A stretch of DNA of 38,467 nucleotides from Nocardioides sp. (lineage in GTDB: Bacteria > Actinomycetota > Actinomycetes > Propionibacteriales > Nocardioidaceae): contig NZ_JAEMSS010000016.1 of assembly GCF_016462705.1 (NCBI RefSeq), positions 1 through 38,467 on the forward strand, in the 5' to 3' direction. Position 1 is the first letter of the stretch. Each line of letters begins with the position of its first letter. Shown here one piece after another: positions 15,302 to 22,386 of this stretch. The position numbers were made by a program, and so were the translations under genes. The notes under the pieces were generated by a model. That model was not told the origin of the DNA. It saw only the letters and a program-made list of their open reading frames with translations, and searched no databases.

Positions 15302-16415
15302 GGCGGGCCTCCAGCCGCGGCAGCAGCCAGCGCCGGATGTCGAGGCTGTCGTCCTCCATCGGCGCGAACCAGCCGTGCGTGTAGGCCCGTGAGGACATGC
15401 CTCGCTGCACGGCCTCGCAGATCGCCCAGTCCTGCTGGTTGACCAGGTGCCAGAGGTCGGCGGCGTCGTCCGGGTCGAACGTCGGCTTGGCCACCTCGTC
15501 GGCCGCGAAGAGCAGGGTGCAGCTGACCCGGGTCCGGTCCACGGCGAGGGGTCGGAGGATGTACGCCGCCACGTGGTCGGCCGAGGCCGAGAGCATCAGG
15601 TTGGGGTAGACGAGGTCGCCCTTGTGCCGGGTGCGCTCGTCCTCGTCGAGGCCGGGCAGCGGCGCCCGGTCGGTGGTGCCGGTCGTCGTGAACGTCCACG
15701 CGCCGTCGCGGTGCGGGATCCCCTTGTCCCAGTCGAGACCGCCGCCACCTCCGGCGAACGCAGGCACCAGGCGGGACAGCTCGGGGTGCACGGGCCCGCA
15801 GTGGTAGCACTCGTTGTAGTTCTCCAGCAGCACCTTGTAGTTGGCGTGCACCTCGTAGTCGAGGACCCGGCCGGTGACCAGGTCGGCCAGCCCGTAGTTG
15901 GCCAGCGTCGTCTCCGCGTGCGCGACCTGCTCGGCCAGCGGGGTGGCCCGCTCGGGGGTCAGGTGCACGAACACGAACCCGCCCCACGTCTCCACACCGA
16001 CCGGGTGCAGCGCGAACGCCGCGGGGTCCTCGACCTCCGCGTGCGGCGCCTTCAGCAGCCGACCGTCGAGGCCGTAGGTCCACGAGTGGTACGGACAGCG
16101 CAGCGCCGAGGCCTCATCGGCAGGCTCGTGACTCAGGCGCGCGGACTCCTGGACGGGCGGCCGGAGCTGGCAGCCGCGGTGCCGGCACACGTTGTACGCC
16201 GCATGCAGGGCGCCTTGCTCGTCGGAGGTGACCAGGACCGACTCGCCCGCGACGTCCGCGGTCAACGTCCGGCGCGGCACGTCCAGCCCGAGGTCGTCGA
16301 CCCGGCCCAAGCAGTACCAGTCGCCGAAGAGCACGGCCTCGCGCTCGGTGCGCCACGCAGCCTCGGCGACGTACATCTCGCGCGGGAGCGCGGCCTGGAG
16401 GTCGTGCTCGGCCAT
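15294..16415 (-). CDS. Rieske oxygenase alpha subunit, quaternary-amine type (second copy)
   Basis: The 373-residue protein is a distant paralogue of the Rieske oxygenase at 12306-13487. The cluster ligands are Cys77-X-His79 (CRHRG) and Cys107-X2-His110 (CPYHSW). The segment between them is longer than usual, 27 residues against 18 in the neighbour, and includes an Arg/Glu-rich insertion. The iron site is ENYNECYHCGPVHPEL with His205 and His210 and the bridging Glu202, again the quaternary-amine variant. NQQDW supplies the likely third ligand. ATG 16415 follows GGAGGG closely. The perfect palindrome at 16442-16465 lies 27 bp upstream of the start. The gene is coupled to the N-methyl oxidase gene, so sequential demethylation is likely. 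Reductase and ferredoxin must come from elsewhere. Confidence 0.92.
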   Translation of the reverse strand: MAEHDLQAALPREMYVAEAAWRTEREAVLFGDWYCLGRVDDLGLDVPRRTLTADVAGESVLVTSDEQGALHAAYNVCRHRGCQLRPPVQESARLSHEPADEASALRCPYHSWTYGLDGRLLKAPHAEVEDPAAFALHPVGVETWGGFVFVHLTPERATPLAEQVAHAETTLANYGLADLVTGRVLDYEVHANYKVLLENYNECYHCGPVHPELSRLVPAFAGGGGGLDWDKGIPHRDGAWTFTTTGTTDRAPLPGLDEDERTRHKGDLVYPNLMLSASADHVAAYILRPLAVDRTRVSCTLLFAADEVAKPTFDPDDAADLWHLVNQQDWAICEAVQRGMSSRAYTHGWFAPMEDDSLDIRRWLLPRLEARRG

Positions 16416-16441
16416 CAGCCCTCCCGCTGCTCGTCGTCCGT

Positions 16442-16465
16442 CTTACTGACTCACGAGTCAGTAAG
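16442..16465. promoter_or_regulatory. Palindromic operator, copy 2 (perfect 11-bp arms)
   Basis: CTTACTGACTC (16442-16452) and GAGTCAGTAAG (16455-16465) are exact inverted repeats around AC. It includes the core TACTGA-N8-TCAGTA (16444-16463). It fills most of the gap between the importer ATPase gene and the second Rieske gene, so it should control the Rieske/oxidase pair. It is the strongest of the four copies. Confidence 0.8.
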
Positions 16466-16474
16466 AGAATGGTG

Positions 16475-17500
16475 TCACGTGGTGCGCACGGCGTCGAGGT
16501 GACAGGCCACCCGGTGGTCACCGCCGGCGGGAAGCACCGGAAGGGGAGTGCCGACGCAGTCGTCGGCCACGCCGGCCGTGGCGGCCGCGCCGCTCGCCAG
16601 CTGGGGGCAGCGCGGGTGGAACCGGCATCCGGCCGGGATCCGGCTCGGGTCGGGGATCTCGCCGTGCAGGACGACCGGCTCCAGGAAGTCGATCTCGGGG
16701 ACCACGGACAGGAGCGCCTGCGTGTAGGGGTGCCGGGGCCGGCTCAGCACCTCCTCGGTGGTGCCGCACTCGACGACCCGGCCGAGGTACATGACCGCGA
16801 TCCGGTCCGCGATGTTCCAGGCCAGCCCGAGGTCGTGGGTGACCACCACGACGCCCATCCCGAGGTCGCTGCGCAGCTTGAGCAGCAGGGCGAGGATCTC
16901 GCCGCGGATCGAGGCGTCCAGGGACGACACCGGCTCGTCGGCCAGGATCAGCTCGGGTCGCAGGGCGAGCGCCCCCGCGATCAGGACCCGCTGCTTCTGG
17001 CCACCCGACAGCTCGTGCGGGTAGCGCAGGAACAACCGCTCCGGCGGCCGCAGGCCGGCTTCGGCGAGCGCGGCGGCGACCAGCTCGGCCTCGCTGCGGT
17101 TCTCGGGGTCGCGGGCGACCCGGCGGTGCAGCCGGATGCCCTCGGCGACCGACTCGTAGACGGTCTGCCGGGGGTTGAGCGAGCCCGCGGCGTCCTGGAG
17201 CACCATCTGGACCCGGCTGCGCAGGCCGCGCAGCCCCTTCTGCGAGTACGACAGCGGGGCGCCCTCCAGCAGGACCTCGCCGGCGCTGGGCCTCTGCAGG
17301 CCGATGAGGGTCCGCGCCAGCGTGGTCTTGCCGGACCCGGACTCTCCGACCACGGCCAGGATCTCCCCGCGCTGCACCGACACGTGGACGCCGTCGAGGG
17401 CCCGGGCCACGTCGCCGCTGCGGGTCACGAACTCGACCGAGAGGTCCCGCGCCTCGAGGAACGGCGTGGCCCCCGCGTCCACGGCCGGCTGGGCGCTCAC
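16475..17500 (-). CDS. Oligopeptide/dipeptide ABC importer ATPase (DppF/OppF-like)
   Basis: The 341-residue ATPase is one of the two energy subunits of the peptide-type importer. Motifs: Walker A GESGSGKTT, signature LSGGQKQRVLIAGALA, Walker B LILADEPVSSLD, switch His in VVTHDL. The C-terminal oligopeptide-family domain carries the conserved cysteines GCRFHPRCP, DDC and VACHL, which in related OppD/DppD-type subunits hold an iron-sulfur cluster. GTG 17500-17498 overlaps the stop of the partner ATPase gene as GTGA. It is the last gene of the importer set; a 59-bp gap with the operator separates it from the second Rieske gene, so read-through is possible. Confidence 0.92.
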   Translation of the reverse strand: MSAQPAVDAGATPFLEARDLSVEFVTRSGDVARALDGVHVSVQRGEILAVVGESGSGKTTLARTLIGLQRPSAGEVLLEGAPLSYSQKGLRGLRSRVQMVLQDAAGSLNPRQTVYESVAEGIRLHRRVARDPENRSEAELVAAALAEAGLRPPERLFLRYPHELSGGQKQRVLIAGALALRPELILADEPVSSLDASIRGEILALLLKLRSDLGMGVVVVTHDLGLAWNIADRIAVMYLGRVVECGTTEEVLSRPRHPYTQALLSVVPEIDFLEPVVLHGEIPDPSRIPAGCRFHPRCPQLASGAAATAGVADDCVGTPLPVLPAGGDHRVACHLDAVRTT

Positions 17501-18483
17501 GACTCACCCACCCGGATGCAGGCGACCGGGCGACCGGGGCCGACCTCGACCAGGGGCGGCTCGGCGACGGTGCACTCGGGGACCGCCAGCGGGCAGCGGG
17601 GTGCGAACGAGCAGCCGGGCGGCAGGTCGCGCGGGTCGGGCGGGTCGCCCGCGAGTCCGGCGGGGGCGTAGCGGGCAGCCGGGTCGCCGATCCGCGGGAA
17701 CGCGCCGGAGAGGGCCTTCGTGTAGGGGTGCAGCGGGTCGGTGAAGACCTCGTTGGCCCGTCCCGACTCGACGATCCGCCCGGCGTACATCACCACGACC
17801 CGGTCGCAGATGTCGGCGAGCACCGACAGGTCGTGGCTGATGATCAGCAGGCCGACGCCCAGGTCGCGGACCAGGTCCTTGAGCAGGTCGAGGATCTGGG
17901 CCTGGACCATCACGTCGAGCGCGGTGGTCGGCTCGTCCGCCACGACGAGCTGCGGCCGGCAGGCCAGCGCCATCGCGATCATCACCCGCTGTCGCTGGCC
18001 ACCGGACAGCTGGTGGGGGTAGGAGCGCTTGCGGGAGGCCGCCAGCCCGACCTGCTCGAGCAGCTCCTCGACCCGGACGTCGACCGCCTGTCTCGACAGC
18101 TCCGGCTCGTGCAGCCGGATCGGCTCCGCGATCTGGGCGCCGATCCGCTGCACCGGGTTGAGCGAGTGCAGGGCGCCCTGGAAGACGATGGACGCACCCG
18201 CCCAGCGCAGGGCGCGCAGCTTGCCCCAGCTGATCGACTGGACGTCCTGCCCGAGCACGAGGACCTCGCCCTCGACGGTGGCGCTGGCCGGCTGGAGCCG
18301 CAGCACGGTGCCGACCAGCGTCGACTTGCCGCAGCCGGACTCGCCGGCCAGGCCGACCACCTCGCCGGGCCGGACGGTGAGGTCGACCCCGCGGACCGCG
18401 GGCAGCGGACCCTCCGCGGTCCGGTAGGTGACCGTCACGTCGCGCAGGTCGAGGACGGCGCTGACCGCGTCCACGCCGTTCAC
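17497..18483 (-). CDS. Oligopeptide/dipeptide ABC importer ATPase (DppD/OppD-like)
   Basis: This 328-residue ATPase is the partner of the OppF-like subunit. Motifs: Walker A GESGCGKST, signature LSGGQRQRVMIAMALA, Walker B LVVADEPTTALD, switch His in IISHDLSVLA. The C-terminal domain has the cysteine set GCSFAPRCP, PECTV and VACIRV, matching the iron-sulfur-binding extension of this family. The start is GTG 18483-18481, overlapping the permease stop as GTGA. The frame remains open further upstream, but that part is antisense-like to the permease. Two different ATPases and two different permeases make a classical heterotetrameric Dpp/Opp importer. Confidence 0.92.
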   Translation of the reverse strand: MNGVDAVSAVLDLRDVTVTYRTAEGPLPAVRGVDLTVRPGEVVGLAGESGCGKSTLVGTVLRLQPASATVEGEVLVLGQDVQSISWGKLRALRWAGASIVFQGALHSLNPVQRIGAQIAEPIRLHEPELSRQAVDVRVEELLEQVGLAASRKRSYPHQLSGGQRQRVMIAMALACRPQLVVADEPTTALDVMVQAQILDLLKDLVRDLGVGLLIISHDLSVLADICDRVVVMYAGRIVESGRANEVFTDPLHPYTKALSGAFPRIGDPAARYAPAGLAGDPPDPRDLPPGCSFAPRCPLAVPECTVAEPPLVEVGPGRPVACIRVGES

Positions 18484-19400
18484 CGGCCCTTCAGCCGCGG
18501 GTTGAAGACCTCTTCGAGGGCCTGGCCGACCAACGTGAACGCCAGCACGACGAGGACGACGCAGACACCCGGCGGGATGATGTACCACCAGGCGCCGGTC
18601 GTCATCGCGCCCACCGAGAACGCGTCGTCGAGCATGGTGCCCCAGGACACCCGGGTCGGGTCGCCCAGCCCGAGGAAGCTCAGCGTGGTCTCGGCGAGGA
18701 TGGCCAGGGCCACGGTCAGGGTGGTGTTGGCGAAGACCATCGGCATCACGTTGGGGAGCACGTGCCTCGACATCTGGTGCCAGCGGCCCGCCCCCAGGAC
18801 CCGGGCGCGTTCGACGAAGGGGCGCTCCCGGATCGACAGGGTCTGGCTCCTGATGAGCATCGCGGTGCTCGCCCAGCCGGTGATCCCGATGACGATGACG
18901 ATGTTGAGCAGCGACCGGCCGAGCACCGTCGCGAGGACGATCGCCAGCGGCACGAACGGGATCACCAGGAACCACTCGGTGAACCGGTAGAGCACCCGGG
19001 CCGGCCAGCCCTCGAAGAACCCGGAGGCGAGCCCGACCAGGGTGCCGATCACCATCGCGATGAGCGTCGCCAGCAGGCCGACGAACAGCGAGATCCGGGA
19101 GCCCCAGATCAGGAGGGTGACGATCGAGCGGCCGTTCTCGTCGGTGCCGAGCAGGAAGCCACCGCTGCCCGGCGACTCGAGCACCCCGCCGGTGGCCTTG
19201 GTGACCTCGAGCCCCTCGCCGTCGGCCAGCACCGGCGCGAGCAGCGCCACCAGGATGAAGAAGCTCAGCAGCGCCAGCCCGAACAGCCCCGAGCGGTGGC
19301 TGCGGAAGCTCGCCCAGGTACGCCGGGCGGCGAGCGCCCGCCGGCGCCGGGTGACCTGGCGCGGGGTGAGCGTGACCGGGCCGGATGCCGGGGTGGTCAT
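18480..19400 (-). CDS. Oligopeptide/dipeptide ABC importer permease (DppC-like)
   Basis: The 306-residue membrane protein has the DppC layout: an N-terminal cytoplasmic stretch, a first helix near residues 40-60, an extracellular segment with GFLLGTDENGRSIVTLLIWGSR, and further helices. The ATPase-docking loop has ERPFVERARVLGAGRWHQMSRHVLPNVMP. The LGTD-NGRD-like motif is typical of DppC subunits. ATG 19400 overlaps the stop of the DppB-like gene by 4 bp. It works with the neighbouring permease to form the transmembrane channel. Confidence 0.92.
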   Translation of the reverse strand: MTTPASGPVTLTPRQVTRRRRALAARRTWASFRSHRSGLFGLALLSFFILVALLAPVLADGEGLEVTKATGGVLESPGSGGFLLGTDENGRSIVTLLIWGSRISLFVGLLATLIAMVIGTLVGLASGFFEGWPARVLYRFTEWFLVIPFVPLAIVLATVLGRSLLNIVIVIGITGWASTAMLIRSQTLSIRERPFVERARVLGAGRWHQMSRHVLPNVMPMVFANTTLTVALAILAETTLSFLGLGDPTRVSWGTMLDDAFSVGAMTTGAWWYIIPPGVCVVLVVLAFTLVGQALEEVFNPRLKGR

Positions 19401-20449
19401 GAGCGCACCCGCGGGTCGAGGAGGCCGTAGACCAGGTTGGCCAGCAGGTTCGCGAGGATGACGCCCGCCGACGTGACCAGGAAGGTCCCTTGGAGGACCC
19501 AGTAGTCAGGGATGGTGAGCGCCTCGGTCGCGAGCAGACCGAGCCCCGGGATCGAGAAGACTGTCTCCACCGTGATCGCCCCGGAGACCACGAACCCGAT
19601 CGACAGGGCGATCAGCGTGGTGGTCGGCAGCAGGGCGTTGCGGGTCGCGTGCCGGCGGCGGACCTCGACGTCGCGCAGCCCCTTGGCCCGGGCGGTGACC
19701 AGGTAGTCCTCGCCGATCTCGTCGAGGAGCGACGAGCGCATGATGAGCGAGAAGTCGGCGAGATAGACCAGCACCAGGGTGAGCACGGGCAGCACGAGGT
19801 GCAGCGCCGTGTCGCCGACGTAGCCGATCGTCCCCGGCTCGGCGTCGACCGAGTGCAGGCCGCCCGTCGGGAAGATGCCGGGCAACGGGCCCATGCCGAC
19901 GGCGAACGCCGCGATGAGCAGGAGGCCGAGCCACCACTCCGGCATCGAGTAGAGCGTGAGCGTGGTCCCGGTCGTGATCTTGTCGGTGGCCTTGCCGCGG
20001 TTCCACGCGCTGATCACCCCGAGGTACACCCCGATGAGCGTCGCGAGCAGCGTGGCGGTGCCGACCAGCAGCAGGGTCGGCCAGAGCCGGTCCAGGATCA
20101 GGTCGGAGACCGGGGTCCGGTAGCGCAGCGACTCGCCCAGGTCGCCGCTGAACGTGTTCTTGAGATAGGTCAGGAACTGCTGCGGCAGCGGCTGGTCGAG
20201 GCCGTACTGGGCACGGAACTCCTCGAGCTGGTCCTGGGTCTTGAACCGCCCCCGGCCCAGCGTCCTGGCCGGGTCGCCCGGCAGCACGCGGAACAGGAAG
20301 AACCCGAGCACCAGGACGAAGGCCAGGCTCCCCGCCGCCCCCGCGACCTTGCCCGCGACGTACCTGCCGTAGCTGCGCCGCCTGCCGGTGACCGCCGCCC
20401 TCACCGCGGCGGCGGCCGGCGCCGGCTCCGAGCCGGCCGGCTCGGTCAT
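19397..20449 (-). CDS. Oligopeptide/dipeptide ABC importer permease (DppB-like)
   Basis: The 350-residue permease has an Ala/Arg-rich N-terminal extension of about 30 residues before the first helix (AGSLAFVLVLGFFLFRVLPGDPA). The DppB-typical RVLPGDP and the segment EFRAQYGLDQPLPQQFLTYLKNTFSGDLGESLRYRTPV follow, then five more helices and the docking loop EDYLVTARAKGLRDVEVRRRHATRNALLP. ATG 20449 overlaps the binding-protein stop (ATGA). The substrate range of the family covers di- and oligopeptides, nickel, opines and other small amides. Confidence 0.92.
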   Translation of the reverse strand: MTEPAGSEPAPAAAAVRAAVTGRRRSYGRYVAGKVAGAAGSLAFVLVLGFFLFRVLPGDPARTLGRGRFKTQDQLEEFRAQYGLDQPLPQQFLTYLKNTFSGDLGESLRYRTPVSDLILDRLWPTLLLVGTATLLATLIGVYLGVISAWNRGKATDKITTGTTLTLYSMPEWWLGLLLIAAFAVGMGPLPGIFPTGGLHSVDAEPGTIGYVGDTALHLVLPVLTLVLVYLADFSLIMRSSLLDEIGEDYLVTARAKGLRDVEVRRRHATRNALLPTTTLIALSIGFVVSGAITVETVFSIPGLGLLATEALTIPDYWVLQGTFLVTSAGVILANLLANLVYGLLDPRVRS

Positions 20450-22386
20450 TCGCGGTCGGCGGCCGTCGACCGGCGGCGCAGCGCCCAGCCGCCCCCGACG
20501 AGGAGCACGACCCCGGCCAGGACGGCGACCCCGATCAGCACGGCGCTGCCGCCCTCGTCGTCGGAGCCGTCGCCGCCCGCCGACGCCGGCTCGTTGGCGC
20601 CGAGGGCGGTCGCGATGCCGTCGCAGTCGCCGGCCTCGTCGGCCGGACGCATGTTGAGGTAGTTGTTGATGCCGTACTGGAAGAGCAGGATGCCTCCCGG
20701 GTCAGGCTGCGGCTGGAAGCACGCGAAGCGGTCGCTGCGGAACGCCTCCGCGACCGAGCTGTACGCCGTGACCAGGTAGGGCGCGTCGTAGTAGAGGATC
20801 TCCTGCATCTGCTTGACGAGGTCCTGCCGGGCCGCGTCGTCGTTCTCGCCGTTCTGCTGGGCGTAGAGGGCGTCGTACTCCTCGTTGCAGTACCACGCGT
20901 CGTTCCACCCCGCGAGCTGGTCGCAGGTCAGGTAGCCCAGCATCGAGTCGGGGTCGGGCTCGACGTACCAGCCCCACTCGAACGCGTCGAACTCGCCGTC
21001 GAGGATGACGTTGGTGAGCTTGTTGCTCTCCATCACCGTCGTCTCGGTCTCGATGCCGAGCTCGCCCAGCCACTCGGCGAAGAAGTCCATCACCGTGGTC
21101 GAGACCGTGCTCTCGCTGCGGGCGAACAGCCGCAGGGTGCCGAAGTCGCTGCCGTCCGGCATCAGCCGGCTGCCGTCGGCTGCCTTGCCGTAGCCCGCCT
21201 CCTCCAGCAGCTCGTCGGCACGGGCGAGGTCGAAGACCGGGGCGTCCTCCTCAGGTGGGGACCAGTGGTAATCGCCGTAGAGCGCGGGGATGATCGTGTC
21301 CGCGGGGTCGCCGGCGCCCTGGTAGGCCTTCTCGATGATCTGCTCGCGGTCGAGCGCGAAGTTCAGCGCGAACCGGAACGCCGGGTCCTTGAGCGCCTCG
21401 TGACCGTCGCCGATCGGGTCGCCCGTCTCGGTGTCGACGGCGCCGACGTTGAACGCGATCTCGTCGAAGCCGGGGGAGTCGCCGTTCTGCGCGGTGATGC
21501 CCTCCTGGCCCTCCAGTGCACGCACCTGGAGGGCGGTGATCCCCTCGACGAAGTCGATCTCGCCCTTGATCAGCGCCTGCACCGCCGGGTCCTCGCTCTT
21601 GTAGACCCGGAACACGACCTCGTCCAGGCGCGACTCGCCCTGCCAGTAGTCGGGGTTCTTCTCGAACCGGTACGTCGACCCGCCGGCGGTCCCCTCGACC
21701 AGCCGGAACGGGCCGGACCCCACGACCGGCTGGCCGTCGGTCGGTTCGGCGGCGTACGACTTCACCGCCTTCTCGTCGACCGAGGACCACACGTGCTCGG
21801 GGACGATCGGGATCGGGAGCAGCGGCAGGACGGCGCTGGGCTTCTCGAGCGTGAGCACGACGGTCGCGTCGTCGGGAGCCTCGATGGAGGTGACCGACGT
21901 CAGGTAGGAGCCCCAGGACGAGCTCTCCGGGCCGCCGTCGAGGATCCGGTTGTAGGTGTGGGCGATGTCGGCCGCCGTGAGCGGCTCCCCGTCGGACCAG
22001 AGCACTCCCTCGCGGATGTCGAAGGTCCAGGTCAGGCCGTCGTCCGACGTCTCCCACGACTCCGCGAGCCCAGGCTCGGGGGACATGTCCTCCATCGAGT
22101 AGGTGATCATGTAGTCGTAGGTCAGCGCCCACATCTCGTAGGACTCGGCCTCGATCCCGAGGAACGGGTTGAACGAGTCGACCTCGTTGAGGATCCCGAC
22201 GGTGAAGGTGAGCTTCTCCTCCGCGGCGGCCGTCGCCGGCCCTGACGACCCCAGCGCTGCGCCCGTCAGCGCGAGCGGGACGAGCAGGCCGGCCGCGGCC
22301 AGCGCGGGAGTACGGTGCCGCCCGTGACCACTCCTCCGCAACGGCCGCCCGTGGCGGCGCAGGAGCCGTTCGAGCACACCGGTCAC
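20446..22386 (-). CDS. Family 5 substrate-binding protein of the peptide-type importer, C-terminally membrane-anchored
   Basis: The 646-residue SBP_bac_5 protein starts with an Arg-rich n-region, a hydrophobic stretch (PALAAAGLLVPLALTGAALG) and a probable signal-peptidase I site after ATA. There is no lipobox Cys. The binding domain has SFNPFLGIEAESYEMW, GLTWTFDIREGVLWSDGEPLTAADI and VGSGPFRLVE. The C-terminus carries a Gly/Asp/Ser spacer, a hydrophobic helix (AVLIGVAVLAGVVLLVGGGWAL) and an Arg tail, so it is anchored by a C-terminal segment rather than by lipid. The start is uncertain. GTG 22386 gives a reasonable signal peptide, while ATG 22491 has a better ribosome site (AGGGG) but an overlong n-region. 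Either form overlaps the divergent peptidase gene. It is the first gene of the importer operon. Confidence 0.9.
   Translation of the reverse strand: MTGVLERLLRRHGRPLRRSGHGRHRTPALAAAGLLVPLALTGAALGSSGPATAAAEEKLTFTVGILNEVDSFNPFLGIEAESYEMWALTYDYMITYSMEDMSPEPGLAESWETSDDGLTWTFDIREGVLWSDGEPLTAADIAHTYNRILDGGPESSSWGSYLTSVTSIEAPDDATVVLTLEKPSAVLPLLPIPIVPEHVWSSVDEKAVKSYAAEPTDGQPVVGSGPFRLVEGTAGGSTYRFEKNPDYWQGESRLDEVVFRVYKSEDPAVQALIKGEIDFVEGITALQVRALEGQEGITAQNGDSPGFDEIAFNVGAVDTETGDPIGDGHEALKDPAFRFALNFALDREQIIEKAYQGAGDPADTIIPALYGDYHWSPPEEDAPVFDLARADELLEEAGYGKAADGSRLMPDGSDFGTLRLFARSESTVSTTVMDFFAEWLGELGIETETTVMESNKLTNVILDGEFDAFEWGWYVEPDPDSMLGYLTCDQLAGWNDAWYCNEEYDALYAQQNGENDDAARQDLVKQMQEILYYDAPYLVTAYSSVAEAFRSDRFACFQPQPDPGGILLFQYGINNYLNMRPADEAGDCDGIATALGANEPASAGGDGSDDEGGSAVLIGVAVLAGVVLLVGGGWALRRRSTAADRE
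22311..22316 (+). promoter_or_regulatory. Leaderless-type -10 element (TACGGT) of the S9 peptidase gene
   Basis: TACGGT is followed by 7 nt and GTG 22324. It lies inside the signal-peptide code of the divergent binding-protein gene. Confidence 0.4.

Noticed and set aside
16416..16474. Rho-independent terminator at the palindrome after the importer operon
   Set aside because: The inverted repeat could fold in RNA, but it has no U-tract, and the same core recurs at three other gene starts, so an operator is the better reading.
18484..18975. Upstream extension of the OppD-like ATPase frame
   Set aside because: The extra 160 residues are an off-frame reading of the DppC permease. GTG 18483 with the GTGA overlap gives the normal ATPase N-terminus.
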